Source of the DNA: Cymodocea nodosa
Lineage: Eukaryota; Streptophyta; Magnoliopsida; Alismatales; Cymodoceaceae
Length of the DNA stretch: 64,000 bases
Assembly (NCBI GenBank): GCA_036874045.1
Contig: CM072344.1
Coordinates: 13,364,501-13,428,500 of the forward strand
Reading direction: 5' to 3'
The stretch's first letter is position 1. Each line of letters starts with the position of its first letter. Made by a program: the position numbers and the translations under genes. A model generated the notes under the pieces. That model had not been told where the DNA came from, searched no databases, and saw nothing but the letters and a program-made list of their open reading frames with translations. This document shows, piece after piece, positions 37,481-49,567 of this stretch.

Positions 37481-38288
37481 GTGTCATGGATGACTTGTTG
37501 GGGGTCATTGACAAAATTCAAAGGGACTTACTTTGCTAATTTCCTATAAGGGGAAGGGGAAGCTCATTAGACTAGATGGAGCAAAATCACCAAGCTCGTA
37601 AAGGAAGGGGGTCTAAGTCTGAGGGATTTGAAGGAATTGCTCTTTTCCTCAAGAATGAAGATGGCTTGGAAGATCTCTAAAAGGAACTCTCTAAGTGAAG
37701 GCCTTTGTTGATAGCTTTGGAGCTCCTTACGAGGATCCCTATTTTATTGGATTGGCCAAAGTAAAAAATGTCTTATCTACTTGGTCTCATATCACTAAGG
37801 TTGTGTAGTGGTTTGGGGGTTGAGAGGATTTTAACTTTTCAACTTCTAATTGGCTCAATTCCAGAGTCATTACTAAGCGAATATTACCGATTTAGGGGTG
37901 CGAGGCCTTCTCAATGGTGGAGGTTGCTTAATATCTTGACTTATTACTATGCTTCACATTGCCTCCAATTCTACTTCGAAAATTCAAGAGAGTCTCTCAA
38001 AGATTAACAATGGTCAAGACTAATTTCAGTGGCTTGGGACAACCAATGAGGAACTATCTGTTTAGTGTGGGAGATGGTGAGAATGAAACGTTAATCAACC
38101 AGATGGAATATTGGCATTTGGAACAAGATCATTCCTAACAAAGTTTCCTTCTTCTTTTAGAGATTTCACTTGTCTACCCTCCCTACAAAGGCCAATGCCC
38201 AATGGAGGGGATACCAACTACATTCTATGTGCACTTATTATCAACATTATTGAAAAGAGGATTTAGATCAACATCTGTTGTTTAAGGG

Positions 38289-38517
38289 TGTTGAATATAT
38301 GACTTGAATCCTTGTAAGGGTATTTTGGTCATTTTGACAAATTGTATTGTCTATGCTATTTAATCAATCCTTGTGAGTGTTGATCATTTTGTATTCCACT
38401 TGAACAAAAGAGAACATTAGCCCTCTCCATCCGTGGACGTACCCAAGTTGGGGAACCACGTAAATCCGAGTGTTGTATTTGATTCTCCATTTCTTCTTCC
38501 TATTCTTTTGCATAACA
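38289..38517 (+). repeat. 5' LTR of the copia fossil
   Basis: 229 bp, TG...CA bounded, preceded by AAGGG. It matches the 3' copy over nearly all its length, including CCATCCGTGGACGTACCC. Confidence 0.92.
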
Positions 38518-38589
38518 ATTAGTATCAGAGCTAGGGCTTAGGAGGAAGTTTTGGTTGAGGGAGAAAACAACCACCAAACGAGTGTGCAA

Positions 38590-39040
38590 TACACAGGAAA
38601 CGACCGCACGACTGTCGCCTACTTCTCGCGCGGCTGCCGCCTGCTACTTGCGTGGCTGTTGCTTGCACATCTGACTACGTGATCGCGCTCATCCCTGTGC
38701 GGTTGTCTTTGCACGTTCGTCCCTACACAGTTGTCTCCACGCGCTCGTCCCTGCGCGCAACATCAGAGCCACCTGCCTGTGCACACCGCCTGCGTCGCCT
38801 GTGCATCCACCTACACGAGTTGCTCACACACCTACCTGCACGCACTGTCTACACACCTACCTACGTCGCCTGTGCATCCGCCTATGTGAGTCGCTCACGC
38901 ACCTGCCTACGCGCACTGTCTGCGCACCTGTCTACGCACAACTTCAGCACGTCGCTCACGCATCCACCTATACGAGTCACCCGCGCACTTGTCTGTGCGC
39001 ACCACCCACGCATCTGTTTGCACATATTGCTAGTTTTTGC
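38590..39040. repeat. GC-rich tandem repeats in the copia leader
   Basis: About three imperfect units of roughly 70-85 bp, each with GTCGCCTGTGCATCC/GTCGCTCACGCATCC, CACCTA and CACGCACTGTCT/CGCGCACTGTCT phrases. The block is far more GC- and CpG-rich than the rest of the element and its surroundings. Open frames across it are a by-product of the repeat. Confidence 0.75.
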
Positions 39041-42000
39041 CTTAGCACCGTCCAGGTTCAGTTAAATTTTTTTTTTGGTTGAAGCAGGAGTTTTGTTTGG
39101 CTAAGGTATTTACTGTGTATGTGCACATTATTAGAATCAATAGTTATGATACAGTAAGACATTGGCAGTCAAACAAGAAATAGAAATTTGTTGTTAATTA
39201 GATTATCACAACTTGTTGAAAATCTGTTTGTTTGATTTCTAAGATTGAAAATGACAACACTGGCTTTGAAAGTGGAGAAATTTAACGGCAAAAATAGCTT
39301 CAGCCTTTGGCAAATAAAAATAAAAACTTTGTTGAAGCAACAGGACATTTGGACTCCCTTAAACAAGGAATCGTCTATGGATAAAAAATCTACAGAGTAT
39401 GAACAACAAGAAGAGAAAGCCCACTCTACTATTTTGCTATGCCTATCTGATGAAGTTATCATTGAAGTTGCAGATGAGACCACAGCTTCTGAGTTGTGGA
39501 ACAAGTTGGAGATGTTGTACATGATAAAATCTCTTACCAACAAATTATTGCTCAAGCAGAGGTTGTTCTCTTTGAGGATGAAGGAAGGTACACCATTGAA
39601 GCAATATTTGAATCAATTAAACACTATTCTTATAAAGCTATGTAATATTGGTATGACTGTTTAAGATGAGGATGCAACCCTCATTTTGCTTGTTTCACTT
39701 CCATTGTCATTTGAGAATTTTGTGCAGTCTTTTACGATTGGTAGAGACATAATCACATTGGAGGAAGTGAAGTCCAACCTTTACTTAAGGGAACTTAGGT
39801 ACATAGTTACACATGGAAGCAATGACGCAAGTGTATCTAGATTGACTGTGCATCATGGTGATAGTAGGGGACGTCAACAGAAACAAAACAGCAACAACAG
39901 ATATAGAGGAAGGAGTAAATCCAAAGGCAGGTACTCCAATAGCACTTGCAACTATTGCAAGGAAAAGAGACATTGGAAAGTAAATTGTCTCAAATTGAAA
40001 TCCAAAGGGAGTGCGATAGTAGCTAAAAAAGAAGATTCAGCATCAGAATATGATTTCTCTTTGACTGTTTGCTGTAGTGCATATACAAATCAGCATTGAA
40101 TCTTAGACTCTAGAGCATCTCATCATATGACTCCCAATAAGGAGTATTTCTACACTTATCAAATTGTTAATAGAGGGCAAGTTAGATTAGCAAATGATGA
40201 TGTTTGTCTTAGAGCTAGCATTGGTACAATCAGATTCAAGATGCATGATGGCACGATGAGAATTCTTGAAGATGTATAGCATGTGCCCAAGCTGGGCAAG
40301 AGCTTGATATCCTGATGGCACTTGATTCCAAGGGTTTCAAGTATTCAGGTAGAGGCAAACTGTTGGTCTCAAAAGGCTCATTGGTAGTGAAGAAATGAGT
40401 CAAAAATGGGCCTCTATACATTCTGCAAGGTTCTCTAGTTATAGGTGATGTTGTCGCAGCTATGAATGATCAACAAACCACTTCTACAATTTGACACTCA
40501 AGAATGGGTCATTTAGGGCAGAGAGAAATGCAGAAACTCAACAGTTTAGGCAGACTGAACAGGCACAAATTCATTGATGTAGAGTTGTGCAAGTATTGCA
40601 TCTATGGAAAGCAAAAATGTGTACAATTTGGAATAGGAGAGCATACCACTCAGGGGGCATTAGATTATATCCACATAAATTGTTGGGGACCTTCTCAACA
40701 ACCTTCCCTTGCAAGTTCCAGATATTTCATTTCTATAGTGAATGATTATTCATGTATGACATGGGTTTTCATTTTGAAACATAAAGGTGGGGCTTTCAAA
40801 AGCTTTAAGCAGTAGAAGACTCAAGTTGAAAATCAAATTGATAGGAAGGTGAAATACTTAAGAACTGACAATGGTTTTGAATTTTGCTCCCATGAGTTTG
40901 ATAACTTTTGTAAAGAGGCAGGTATCATAAGACACTACACAGTTAGAGGCACTCCACAATAAAATGGAGTTGCAGAACGTCTCAACCGCTTGTTGTTAGA
41001 GAAAACAAGGTGCATGCTTTCTCATACCGGATTGGAGAAGAAATTTTAGTCTGAGGCTATTAACATAGTTTCTTATCTTGTCAGCAGGTCACCCTCCAGT
41101 GGTATAGGAGACAAGATACCTTATAAAATATGGATGAACAGGGCTGCAAATTATTTCAAATTGAAGATTTTTGGTTGTTCAGCATACTATCATGTAGATA
41201 ATGGCAATTTAGAGTCACGTGCTAGAAAGGGCATCTTTGTTGGATATGGTATAAGAGTCAAATGGTACAGAATCTTTGATAGCGAAACAAGAAAAGTAAT
41301 TCACAATTGTGATGTTACTTTTGATGATGCCACTTTGATACAAAATGAAAAGTTGCCCATAGTGTCAAAAGAATTCAGCACTCCTGAGCAGATGGAGTTT
41401 GACTTGTCACAATAGTACGTCCTAGAACAAATAGCTTCAGATGAAGATCAGCATTTGAACCCAAATGAAAATGCAGGTCAACCTGAGGAGGAATCACAAG
41501 AGAGATGTGTTGCTAGAGACAAACCTAGAAGGGTTCCTCAGTACCCGCAGAAGTATGGTTTCAGCAATATGATTGCTTTTGCCTTGGAGGCTACAAGTGA
41601 GGTGGAGGAAACTATTGATCCTCTAACATATGATACTGCTATGAAGGATTCAGATGCTGCTTATTGGATGGAAGCTATGCAAGAGGAGCTTCAGTCCCTT
41701 CAGAAAAATCAAACATGGGATTTAGTGAAGCGTCCAAAAGATAAAAATGTCGTATATTGCAAGTAGGTGTTCAAAAGAAAAGTTGGAACACAAGGCAATC
41801 TTGGGACACAATTCAAGGCAAGATTGGTAGCTAAAGGTTATTCACAACAGGAAGGCGTTGACTACAATAAAGTATTTGCACCAATGATTAGACACACGTC
41901 CATCAGAGTTCTTTTGGCTATTATTACAACGAAAAACTTAGAACTTGAACAACTTGATGTAAAGACAGTCTTCCTACATGGTGACTTAGAAGAAGAGATA

Positions 42001-43248
42001 TGAATGAAACAACCAATTGGTTTTGTAAAGAAAGGGAGATCAGATTTGGTTTGCAAGCTTAAGAAGTCCTTGTATGAACTCAAGCAATCTCCAAGACAAT
42101 GGCATAAAATATTTGATTCTTTTATTACCAAAGTTGATTTTCTACGTAGCTTCTTTGATTCATGTGTGTATATCAAACACTTAAAATAATGATACACATT
42201 TATACTTGCTCTTGTATGTTGATGATATCTTAATTACAGCCAAAGATATCAATGTTATATAGGATTTGAAAAATACCTTGAAGTTTGAATTTACAATGAA
42301 AGACTTAGATACTACAGGCAAGATCCTAGGTATGGAGATACGACGTGACAGAAGTGTTGGAAAGCTATTTCTTCATCAACACAGCTATGTACAGAAGATC
42401 TTAAATAGATTTGGAATGGCTTCTAGTAAAGCCATTGGAACACCCTATGACAGGAATCTTCGATTATCTTCAGCCATAACACCTCAAACACAATTAGAAA
42501 CGGAATACATGCAACACGTTCCTTACTCCTAAGCTATTGGGAGCTTGATGTATGTAATGGTATATACTCGCTCAGATTTGGCCTATCCTCTTAGTGTGGT
42601 AAGTAAATTTATGTCAAATCCAGGGAAAGACCATTAACAGGCTGTAAAGAGAATTTTCAAATATTTAAAGGAAACTTCAGATATTGGGCTGATATATGGT
42701 GTCAAACAGAATTGCAGTATGGCAAGATATTCAGATTCAAATTTTGCTGAAGATGTTGATCAGAGGAGGTCCTTAACAAGATATGTTTTTACAATAGCAA
42801 GTTCAGTTGTTAGTTGGAAATCTACACTTCAGACTACAGTTTCACTCTCTACTACCGAAATTGAGTGCATGACAATGACAGAAGCTGCAAAGGAAGGAAT
42901 TTAGCTAAAAGGGCTACTTGGACACTTTGGATTGCAAGTTGACAGAATTGATATCTTCTATGACAGTCTCAGTGTCATTTGTTTGACAAAGGACAATGTG
43001 TTCCATGATCGTACAAAACACATTGATGTCAGATATCACTTTCTTAGAAGTGAAGACAGAATAAAGATCCTGAAGATCAACACCAAAAACAATTCAGTTG
43101 ATATGTTCACAAAATAGGTGATTAAGAGTAAGTTCAAGCACTGTCTTGACTTACTCAACATATATGGATGTTGTTGACCCTGCATGAGTCATTGTGATGG
43201 AGAGCTTTGCTCAAAGTGGAGTTTGTAATTCAAGTCAAGGTGGAGATT

Positions 43249-43490
43249 GTTGAATATCTGACTTGAATCCTTGTAAGGGTATTTTAATCATTTTGACAAA
43301 TTGTATTGTCTATGCCATTTAAGCATGGACCTAGGGCACCCATGTAAGTGCTGATCATTTTGTATTCCACTTGAACAGAAGAGAACATTAGCCCTCTCCA
43401 TCCGTGGACGTACCCAAGTTGGAGAACCACGTAAATCCAAGTGATGTGTGTTTGATTCTCAATTTCTTCTTCCTATTCTTTTGCATAACA
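43249..43490 (+). repeat. 3' LTR of the copia fossil
   Basis: 242 bp, TG...CA bounded, followed by AAGGG. It differs from the 5' LTR chiefly in a block at about 43.32-43.36 kb. Confidence 0.92.
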
Positions 43491-44745
43491 AAGGGCAACT
43501 AGGAGATTCGATGTAGAATCTAAATTAGCAATTGGTTAGGATATGTGATTTCAAATCAAAGGGCTTGGAAGAATTTTTCCATGTCTTCCCTTGTCAATAC
43601 TTCTAAGAGACTTTCCTAAAGAACTCTCAAATATCTAGCAACAGTTATCTATTGGAGTGTTGGAAAGAAAGGTGCAGTGTGATCTTTAATAACAATAGAG
43701 GATCATTCACAACCACTAGAGACTCACCTTGGACATGTTGATGTTTTGATGGACTCACCAAACAACCCTCTCTTCTCCCCACTCAATCAAGTTCCTGAAT
43801 CTAGACACCTCCAAGAACTACTAGGGCAACTAACATCCTTCCTTTGCCTCCACCCTTCGAGAGGTACTTGTTCCACTTGATTTCTCAGACATCCTTGTCT
43901 ACCCCCTTCCTTGGAAAATAAAGAACAAGTGTTATCCTTCTTTTCTAAGGAAGTTGCTCAATTACTTAAAGCTTCTACTAGACACCTACTGACCACTTCA
44001 CTAACAAGCAACCTTCGATGTCAGAGATCCACTAAGGCATGAAGAAGGCCCTTCCTTCTAAAGAAGATTTCTTCCCTACAGCCATCAATGCTCACTTCAT
44101 ACTCATTTGTTTCAAATGTCAAGGGGACTTTATCATTGCCTACATGAAAGAACACTAGATTATTAGGAGCAAGATGATGTTTCTCTCTAGATGGTCTCCT
44201 TCCTTTTCCCTAGATTTCGACACTAGATTATCACTGCTGATTTTGATCTACCTCCCAAACTCTAGACACATCTTCAAGCCCTCAGAGTGGTGAAGTCAAT
44301 CACCAACATGTTAGGTTGGTTTTTTTACCTTCATGATGATGTCTACTACTTCAACAAACCTAGTTTGACTATGGTCTCCATTAAGATGAACCTCTCGAAA
44401 CCTTTGCCTAAATTGATGAAAATCTGTAATGGAGACGAACTAATTATTCAACCTGTGGAGTATGGAAACAGAGAGCCTCTCTTCTATTCAAATTGCTTCA
44501 AGGTGGGACATAAGACAGAGAACCGTCAACAACTCAAGGACAGCAACTCCCCTCCTTCCCACTCTTAGGTGGAGGTGCCTCCTACCATTATACCTTTGAA
44601 GACAAATAACTCTGAAGACAAGCAGCCTAAGCCAACCAACAAAGAGAATGAATGGATGCAAGTCAAGAAAAAGAAAAAGCTTGTCAGGCTTCTTCTACGT
44701 GCCTCCTTTGGGGCCACCTCTGCAACATTAACTCCACTTTCACTG

Positions 44746-45092
44746 ATGTTCCCTGGATCATCAGTGGAGACTTTAATGCTATCAGGAGTAGTGCTGAAGT
44801 TATCTCTAACGATTCTTTAAACCTCTCAGGTTCCAAAGATTTTAATGAGATGATTGCTGACATCAGCCTTGATGAAGCAACCAATATTGGTAATGCTTTC
44901 TCTTGGTGCAATAATCACTTAAGCCAATCTACACTATATCATAAGTTGGACAGAACTCTCTTTTCCAATTTGACAGATCATAATTGGAGCCTTCTAATAG
45001 ATTACAAGCCTCGTATGCATTCTGGTCATGCCCCAATAATCCTCTCTCTCACTAACAATTCTTGGAAAAGAGCTATCTCTTTTCATTTTTAG
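44746..45092 (+). pseudogene. LINE B endonuclease remnant
   Basis: The open frame here contains WIISGDFNAIRS, SRC-less SWCNN and LDRTLFSN blocks and MHSGHAPIILSL (catalytic SDH-type region, here SGH). These are the C-terminal half of the apurinic endonuclease of plant L1 ORF2. The N-terminal half of the domain is missing. Confidence 0.75.
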
Positions 45093-47751
45093 AGAATGTG
45101 GAAACTCCATGAGAATTTCCAAGATACTATTGCTCATACATGGAGAATTGCATACGAGGACTGCCCTATTAATATGCTTGGTAAGAAGCTTTCCATTCTT
45201 AAAAGAAAGCTCAAAATCTGGAATAAACAACCTGAGCACATAGACCATGACTCAATGAGGCTAACGTTGGCAATAGCTAAAATGGAAGCCAATCTTCAAT
45301 CTTGTTGTAGTGATGAAGCTCATGCTCGACTAGAATTAGATGAAAGTGCTCTGGTCCAACATCAACAACAAGAAGTGTATTTGGCTCAAAAAACTTGCAT
45401 AAAATGGCCCTCTGAAGGTGATAGAAATTTAGCCCTTTTCCATTAAATCATTGAAGGAGACTCTCGAGGTTGCCCTAGACTCTTTCAAGGTGCTTCTCAC
45501 ATCAAAGGGTTGTAGTGAAACTGATTCCCTCCTTCGGAATATTCCTTTCACTATTTCTCAGGTTGAAAATGACTCATTTTCATCCATTCCTAATATGGAT
45601 GAAATCAAAGAGGCCACCTTCTCTATAGAAAGTAATCATGCTCTGGGTCCTAATAGATTTACAGAAGAGTTCTATAAATGCTATTAAGGCATCATAAAGG
45701 AGCATCTAGTTTTGGTCGTTCAATCATTCTTCAAAGAGAAAAATATCAAGAGATCATGGAAAGTCACCTTTTTAACTTTAATACCTAAAAAGAGGCTCCA
45801 ACAAGCTTTAAGGACTTCTGGCTCATCAGTCTCTACAATGTTAGATACAAGATTACTACCAAAATTATAGCCAAAAGGATTTCCCACTTTCTAGCTAAAC
45901 TTATTCCTCCTGCCCAAGGGGCCTTTGTAGAAGGCCGCAGTATCATAGATAATGTATCTCTGGTTCAGGAATTGACACAAAGCATAGATAATTGTTATCG
46001 AGGAGGGAATCTCATCTTCAACCTAGACATAGAAAAAGCCTTTGATAGGCTTGAATGGCCTGCTATCTAGAAAGTACTAAGTTCAGCTACTCACACAGCA
46101 ACATTGAATTGCTAAAAGAACATGTGGAGAATAACCATTTTTCAATGATGATTTAGAGCTCTACTACTTGGTTCTTCCAAGTTTCTAGGGGTCTCCATTA
46201 AAGTGATCCACTATCTCCTTATCTCTTTATCCTAACTAAAGAGATCCCAAGCCATAGCTTACAGAGGTTATTTGAAATCAATCGGATTACTCCTTACAAT
46301 GATAGAACTAGTAACATTACTATCTCACACCTTCTATATGCAGATGACATTATTCTCTTCCTTAATGGCAATAAAATTAGCATCAACGAGGTCCTTCATC
46401 TTTTAAAAGGCCTACCAGGAATTTTCTAGACAAAAGATTAATTTCAGCAGAAGCTACTTCATTAGCTCCAAAAACCTTCCTAGACAACAAGCAAGCATGA
46501 TCAAGGAGATTACTAGTTTCCAATAGTGGGATTTTCCTTTTGGTATTTAGGATGCCCCCCTCTTTAAAGGAAGAACCAAATGTATTTACTTTGAAAGTCC
46601 GGTTCACAAGGTTCAAGATAAGATAGCCCTACAGAAGAGCAAGCTCCTTCCTTGAGAGTTAGAATTACATTGATGAGACATGTGTTGTACAAGTTACATA
46701 TTCATGTGCTTAGCATCTTTGATGTTCCAATTGGTATCCTTGACAAGATCCAATTGTTCTTTGTCAAGTTCCTAATAGGTGAAGGCAAGGCTCATTGGAT
46801 CAATTGGGACCAAATCAACAAACTGATTGAGGAAGGTGGTTTGGGCATCCTGAACCTCAAGGAACTCATGACCTCACTTCTGATGAAGATAGCCTAGAGG
46901 ATTATCAAGGTTAAGCCCCTTTGGGTTGAGACCCTTTCCTCCAAAAAATGGACTTCCATTCCACAAACAACATAGGACAGAACCAACTCGATGGAGATCC
47001 ATCAAATTTGCATGGCATGCTATCACCTACTATTCTAAGTGGTTAGGAGGTACAAGAAATATTAATATCTAGACAGAATTAGATCCTTTTCGGAATCATA
47101 TCTGACCACTATGCTATTCCTGCTAGTATGGAACAATTAATGGTTAAAGACTTTTACAACAATCAAGGAATCTTTAGTTTGCTCCAGCTTTCCAATCATA
47201 TTGCTGAAGAAGTCCTTCAATCCTTGAGCAAAATCTCTCTTTATGATGATGATTTCTGCTGGGTCGACCCCATCTCTGGTGATTTCTGTGTGAATCTGCC
47301 TAAGAGGTCATTAGGAAAAAGGGTAAGTTGCAGAGAAGGTATGGAGGTCTTTGGTCCAAATTGCTTTTCACTAAGATATCCTACTTTCTCTGGAAGCTCT
47401 TCCATGGCATTCTTCCAACGAAAGCAAATGCCAAGAAAAGAGAATTTCAGCTTGCTTCAAGATGTTGTTGTTGTAAACATTTCCAATAAGAAGACTCTAC
47501 CTTGCATCTCTATTTTGAGAGGGACTAGGTCATTCTCTCCTAATTCTAATCAACAAAAAATTAGGTTGCTATCTTACTAACCAGGCCAAATGGAAAAACT
47601 TTACTCATAGAGTTCTCTACAAAAATAGTAAGACTCTTGGTGCTGGTGTTCTAAAATTCCTTGTTGCCAAAGTCCTTTAGGAATGTTGGAAAGGACAATG
47701 CTCCACTCTATACAACAATCAAAATGCTCCTAACAAAATATCATTACTAGA

Positions 47752-48380
47752 TTGGAAGCTTCTTTAAGCATTTTTTCCAAAACTGTCAATTCCAGGAAAT
47801 TTAATCTTAATGAGATGTCAATGTTAACCAAACTTAGTATAGAGCCAGAAAACATTTGCCGCACTAAGACCTCTTGGGCTGTATGGACCAAACCTTCTCA
47901 TAATCTTATCAAACTAAACACTGACAGTGCGGTTTGCTATGATGGTCTAGCAATAGGTGGGGGTACAATTCAGGATGCTAGGGACTTTTCGATAGCAACT
48001 TTCTCAAGACATTATAGGCACTCCAATGTACTATCAACAAAACTCCAAGCCCTAGACAGAGGGTTAACAATCTACTTGGAATCTGGCATTAATCCACTCA
48101 ACCGAGAGATTGAATTTGACTCCTTGGCACTCCTAAAATGCATCCAAAATATCTGCAACTCTACAGGAATTCAGCCTCTAATGGACTTAATTTTCATCAA
48201 CTCCTCAGGAAAGTTCACGGCCTCAAACATATTCCTCGAGCTTCTAATCAATTGGTAGACTCTCTTGCAAAGCATGGACTCAATTGCAAGGGCCTAGATT
48301 TATTCAAGTCATTCAAAGAACTTCCTAGATTTGCTCGACAACAATGGCACTTGGACTTGTTAGGCATCCCTTCCTTTTAA
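47752..48380 (+). pseudogene. LINE B RNase H domain remnant
   Basis: Two overlapping frames together cover the C-terminal RNase H (RVT_3) domain of the L1. Features seen are LNTDSAV (first catalytic Asp), EIEFDSLALL (second acidic block) and, in the second frame, HIPRASNQLVDSLAKHG (the HxxRxxNxxADxLA block). One frameshift separates the frames, and the stop after GIPSF ends ORF2. Confidence 0.8.
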
Positions 48381-48535
48381 AGGTTGGCGAGTTTGGCAAC
48401 CTCCTTCCACCTTGTTTTGCACCCTTCTTTTTGTGGAGTATTGGCCTAGTCCCCTCCACTCTTGTTTTCCTTAGATGGGTCCCCACCCCATTATAAATTG
48501 GGGTTATCATATAAAAATAATGATAAAGGATCATT

Positions 48536-49366
48536 TGAAGGTATCAAATCTTGAGTTGATGTGGCTTTGGAGTCCTTCAAGTAGGCCTTTGGAGATATCA
48601 GCTACAAGTCTAATGAGGTGAGGATGCTGAGGATTTTGGGCTTCCACGGCATAAGTATTAATAACTCAGTTCGATGGGTTACTTGGGAGAGGCCTTCTCC
48701 TCTTAAGTGGAAGCTCAACATTGATGATGCTATGACAATGAATGATGTTATTGCTAGTGGAGTCATTCGAGATTCCAAGGACAATGTATCAACTACTTCT
48801 TACATCAACCTGGGTTAGATGGATGTATTCAAAGCTAAGCTTGGTGCACTCCCCAAGCGCATGGAGCTTTGTTAGTTCTTGGAAGTGAACCTTAAGATGG
48901 ATTCCCACCTTTTACTAGACAACCTACTTTTCATGATTGCCCCAACGCTAGGGTGTTGGAGAGCTAGGACCAACTTCGATATAAAATCCTACAGGCTCAC
49001 TCCTATCGATCAATCCTTCGTAAGGCAAACAAAGTTGTTGATTCTTTAGCTAAATTTGGTCTTGGAAGCCTCGATGATCTTATATTCAAAGATAAGTGAT
49101 CCCTACTAACGGTGGTGAGGAGAGCTCCTACAATGGACAAGCTAGGGATAACCTCAAAAGGGGGAAATCTCTTCCTTGTTGTTGTCCCTCCTTTCTAGTT
49201 TTAGTATTTGGTTGTTTTCTTTTCGTGTTTTTGTTTCAAGTGTTGTACTCTAGATTTGGATCCTCCAATGACATGGGTCTGCACCCTTTGTACACTTTTA
49301 CTTAGTTTGCAAGCTCCTAAATGCCTAATGAATAATATTAAGTTAGGATTTTCTTAAAAAAAAAAA
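48536..49366 (+). pseudogene. LINE A 3' end: RNase H remnant and poly(A) tail
   Basis: The resumed LINE A sequence after the LINE B insertion. WKLNIDDAMTMNDVIASGVI (near 48.7 kb) is the start of RNase H, and a region near 49.05-49.1 kb reads KVVDSLAKFGLGSLDD. Stops interrupt it. A run of 11 A ends the element at 49,366. Confidence 0.8.
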
Positions 49367-49480
49367 CATAAAGGAGATAAATATTATTTAAACAATGTAG
49401 GACTAAACTCACACACAATGCATACATAATATCCTAATACTCTAACTATATGTTGAGTCTTGCAACCTAGCAAATCATCC
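49367..49480. repeat. LTR-like repeat, right part
   Basis: CATAAAGGAGATAAA, then CAATGTAGGACTAAACTCAC, matches the 55.4-55.7 kb copy (CATAAAGAGGACAAAG, then CAATGTGAGATTAAACTCAC). It is the continuation of the repeat at 33.23-33.31 kb that LINE A split. Confidence 0.55.
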
Positions 49481-49567
49481 CACTAAGAAGAGATGAATGA
49501 ACATTAAAAGAATAGGTTCCATAAATCCTCTTCACTACCTACAAAAGAAGGGCATTGACTTCCAAGA

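Larger units (their letters stand above)
38289..43490 (+). mobile_element. Ty1-copia retrotransposon fossil with both LTRs
   Basis: Structurally complete element of 5.2 kb inserted in LINE A. Both LTRs begin TGTTGAATAT and end GCATAACA, and AAGGG flanks both ends (38,284-38,288 and 43,491-43,495). After the 5' LTR, TTAGTATCAGAGC resembles the initiator-Met tRNA primer site, and a GGTGGAGAT purine tract precedes the 3' LTR. In order are a GC-rich leader with tandem repeats, gag (39,245-40,099, CCHC knuckle near 39.95 kb), protease (near 40.1 kb), integrase (about 40.5-41.4 kb), reverse transcriptase (41.6-42.5 kb) and RNase H (42.7-43.1 kb). The order integrase before reverse transcriptase defines copia. 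The coding region has on the order of ten breaks. The LTRs differ at about a dozen sites plus one dissimilar block, suggesting insertion a few million years ago. It is a fossil. Confidence 0.93.
43708..48526 (+). mobile_element. L1-type LINE B, inserted in LINE A
   Basis: A second L1 of the same general type, about 4.8 kb. AGGATCATT occurs at 43,699-43,707 and again at 48,527-48,535 as a target duplication, and LINE A coding sequence (NRGSF, then GSFEGIKS) resumes across the insertion. In order are ORF1 with a degraded knuckle (FYSNCFKVGHKT, near 44.5 kb), endonuclease (VPWIISGDFNAIRS near 44.75 kb; MHSGHAPIILSL near 45.02 kb), reverse transcriptase (about 45.6-46.9 kb, with an intact YADDIILF near 46.34 kb) and RNase H (47.88-48.38 kb, LNTDSAV, EIEFDS, HIPRASNQLVDSLAKHG). 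The C-terminal part of ORF1 and the start of the endonuclease are missing, a deletion of about 1 kb relative to LINE A. The 3' tail is a short A-rich ATAAAAATAATGATAA. Several stops and frameshifts are present. Confidence 0.85.
33310..49366 (+). mobile_element. L1-type LINE A, interrupted by a copia element and by LINE B
   Basis: The outer element of the nest. Its own sequence is 33,310-38,288, 43,496-43,707 and 48,536-49,366, about 6.0 kb, a normal full length for a plant L1. A G-rich 5' leader is followed by ORF1 (DUF4283-like region about 33.8-34.2 kb, then an intact CCHC knuckle CTHCYKIRHSTNEC at about 34.33 kb), endonuclease (from about 35.13 kb, LITWNCIGLD), and reverse transcriptase (36.45-37.5 kb). 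The linker (CWKERCSVIFNNNRGSF, near 43.65-43.71 kb) and RNase H (WKLNIDDAM near 48.7 kb; VVDSLAKFGLGSLDD near 49.05 kb) follow. It ends in 11 A at 49,356-49,366. The 15-bp flanks 33,295-33,309 and 49,367-49,381 agree at 13 positions, as a target duplication. Multiple stops and frameshifts are present, and the YADD motif reads YAND at about 37.11 kb. Confidence 0.8.

Noticed and set aside
38652-39082. Overlapping 137- and 93-codon frames rich in His, Arg, Thr and Cys
   Set aside because: They lie in the tandem-repeat leader of the copia element and are explained by the repeat.
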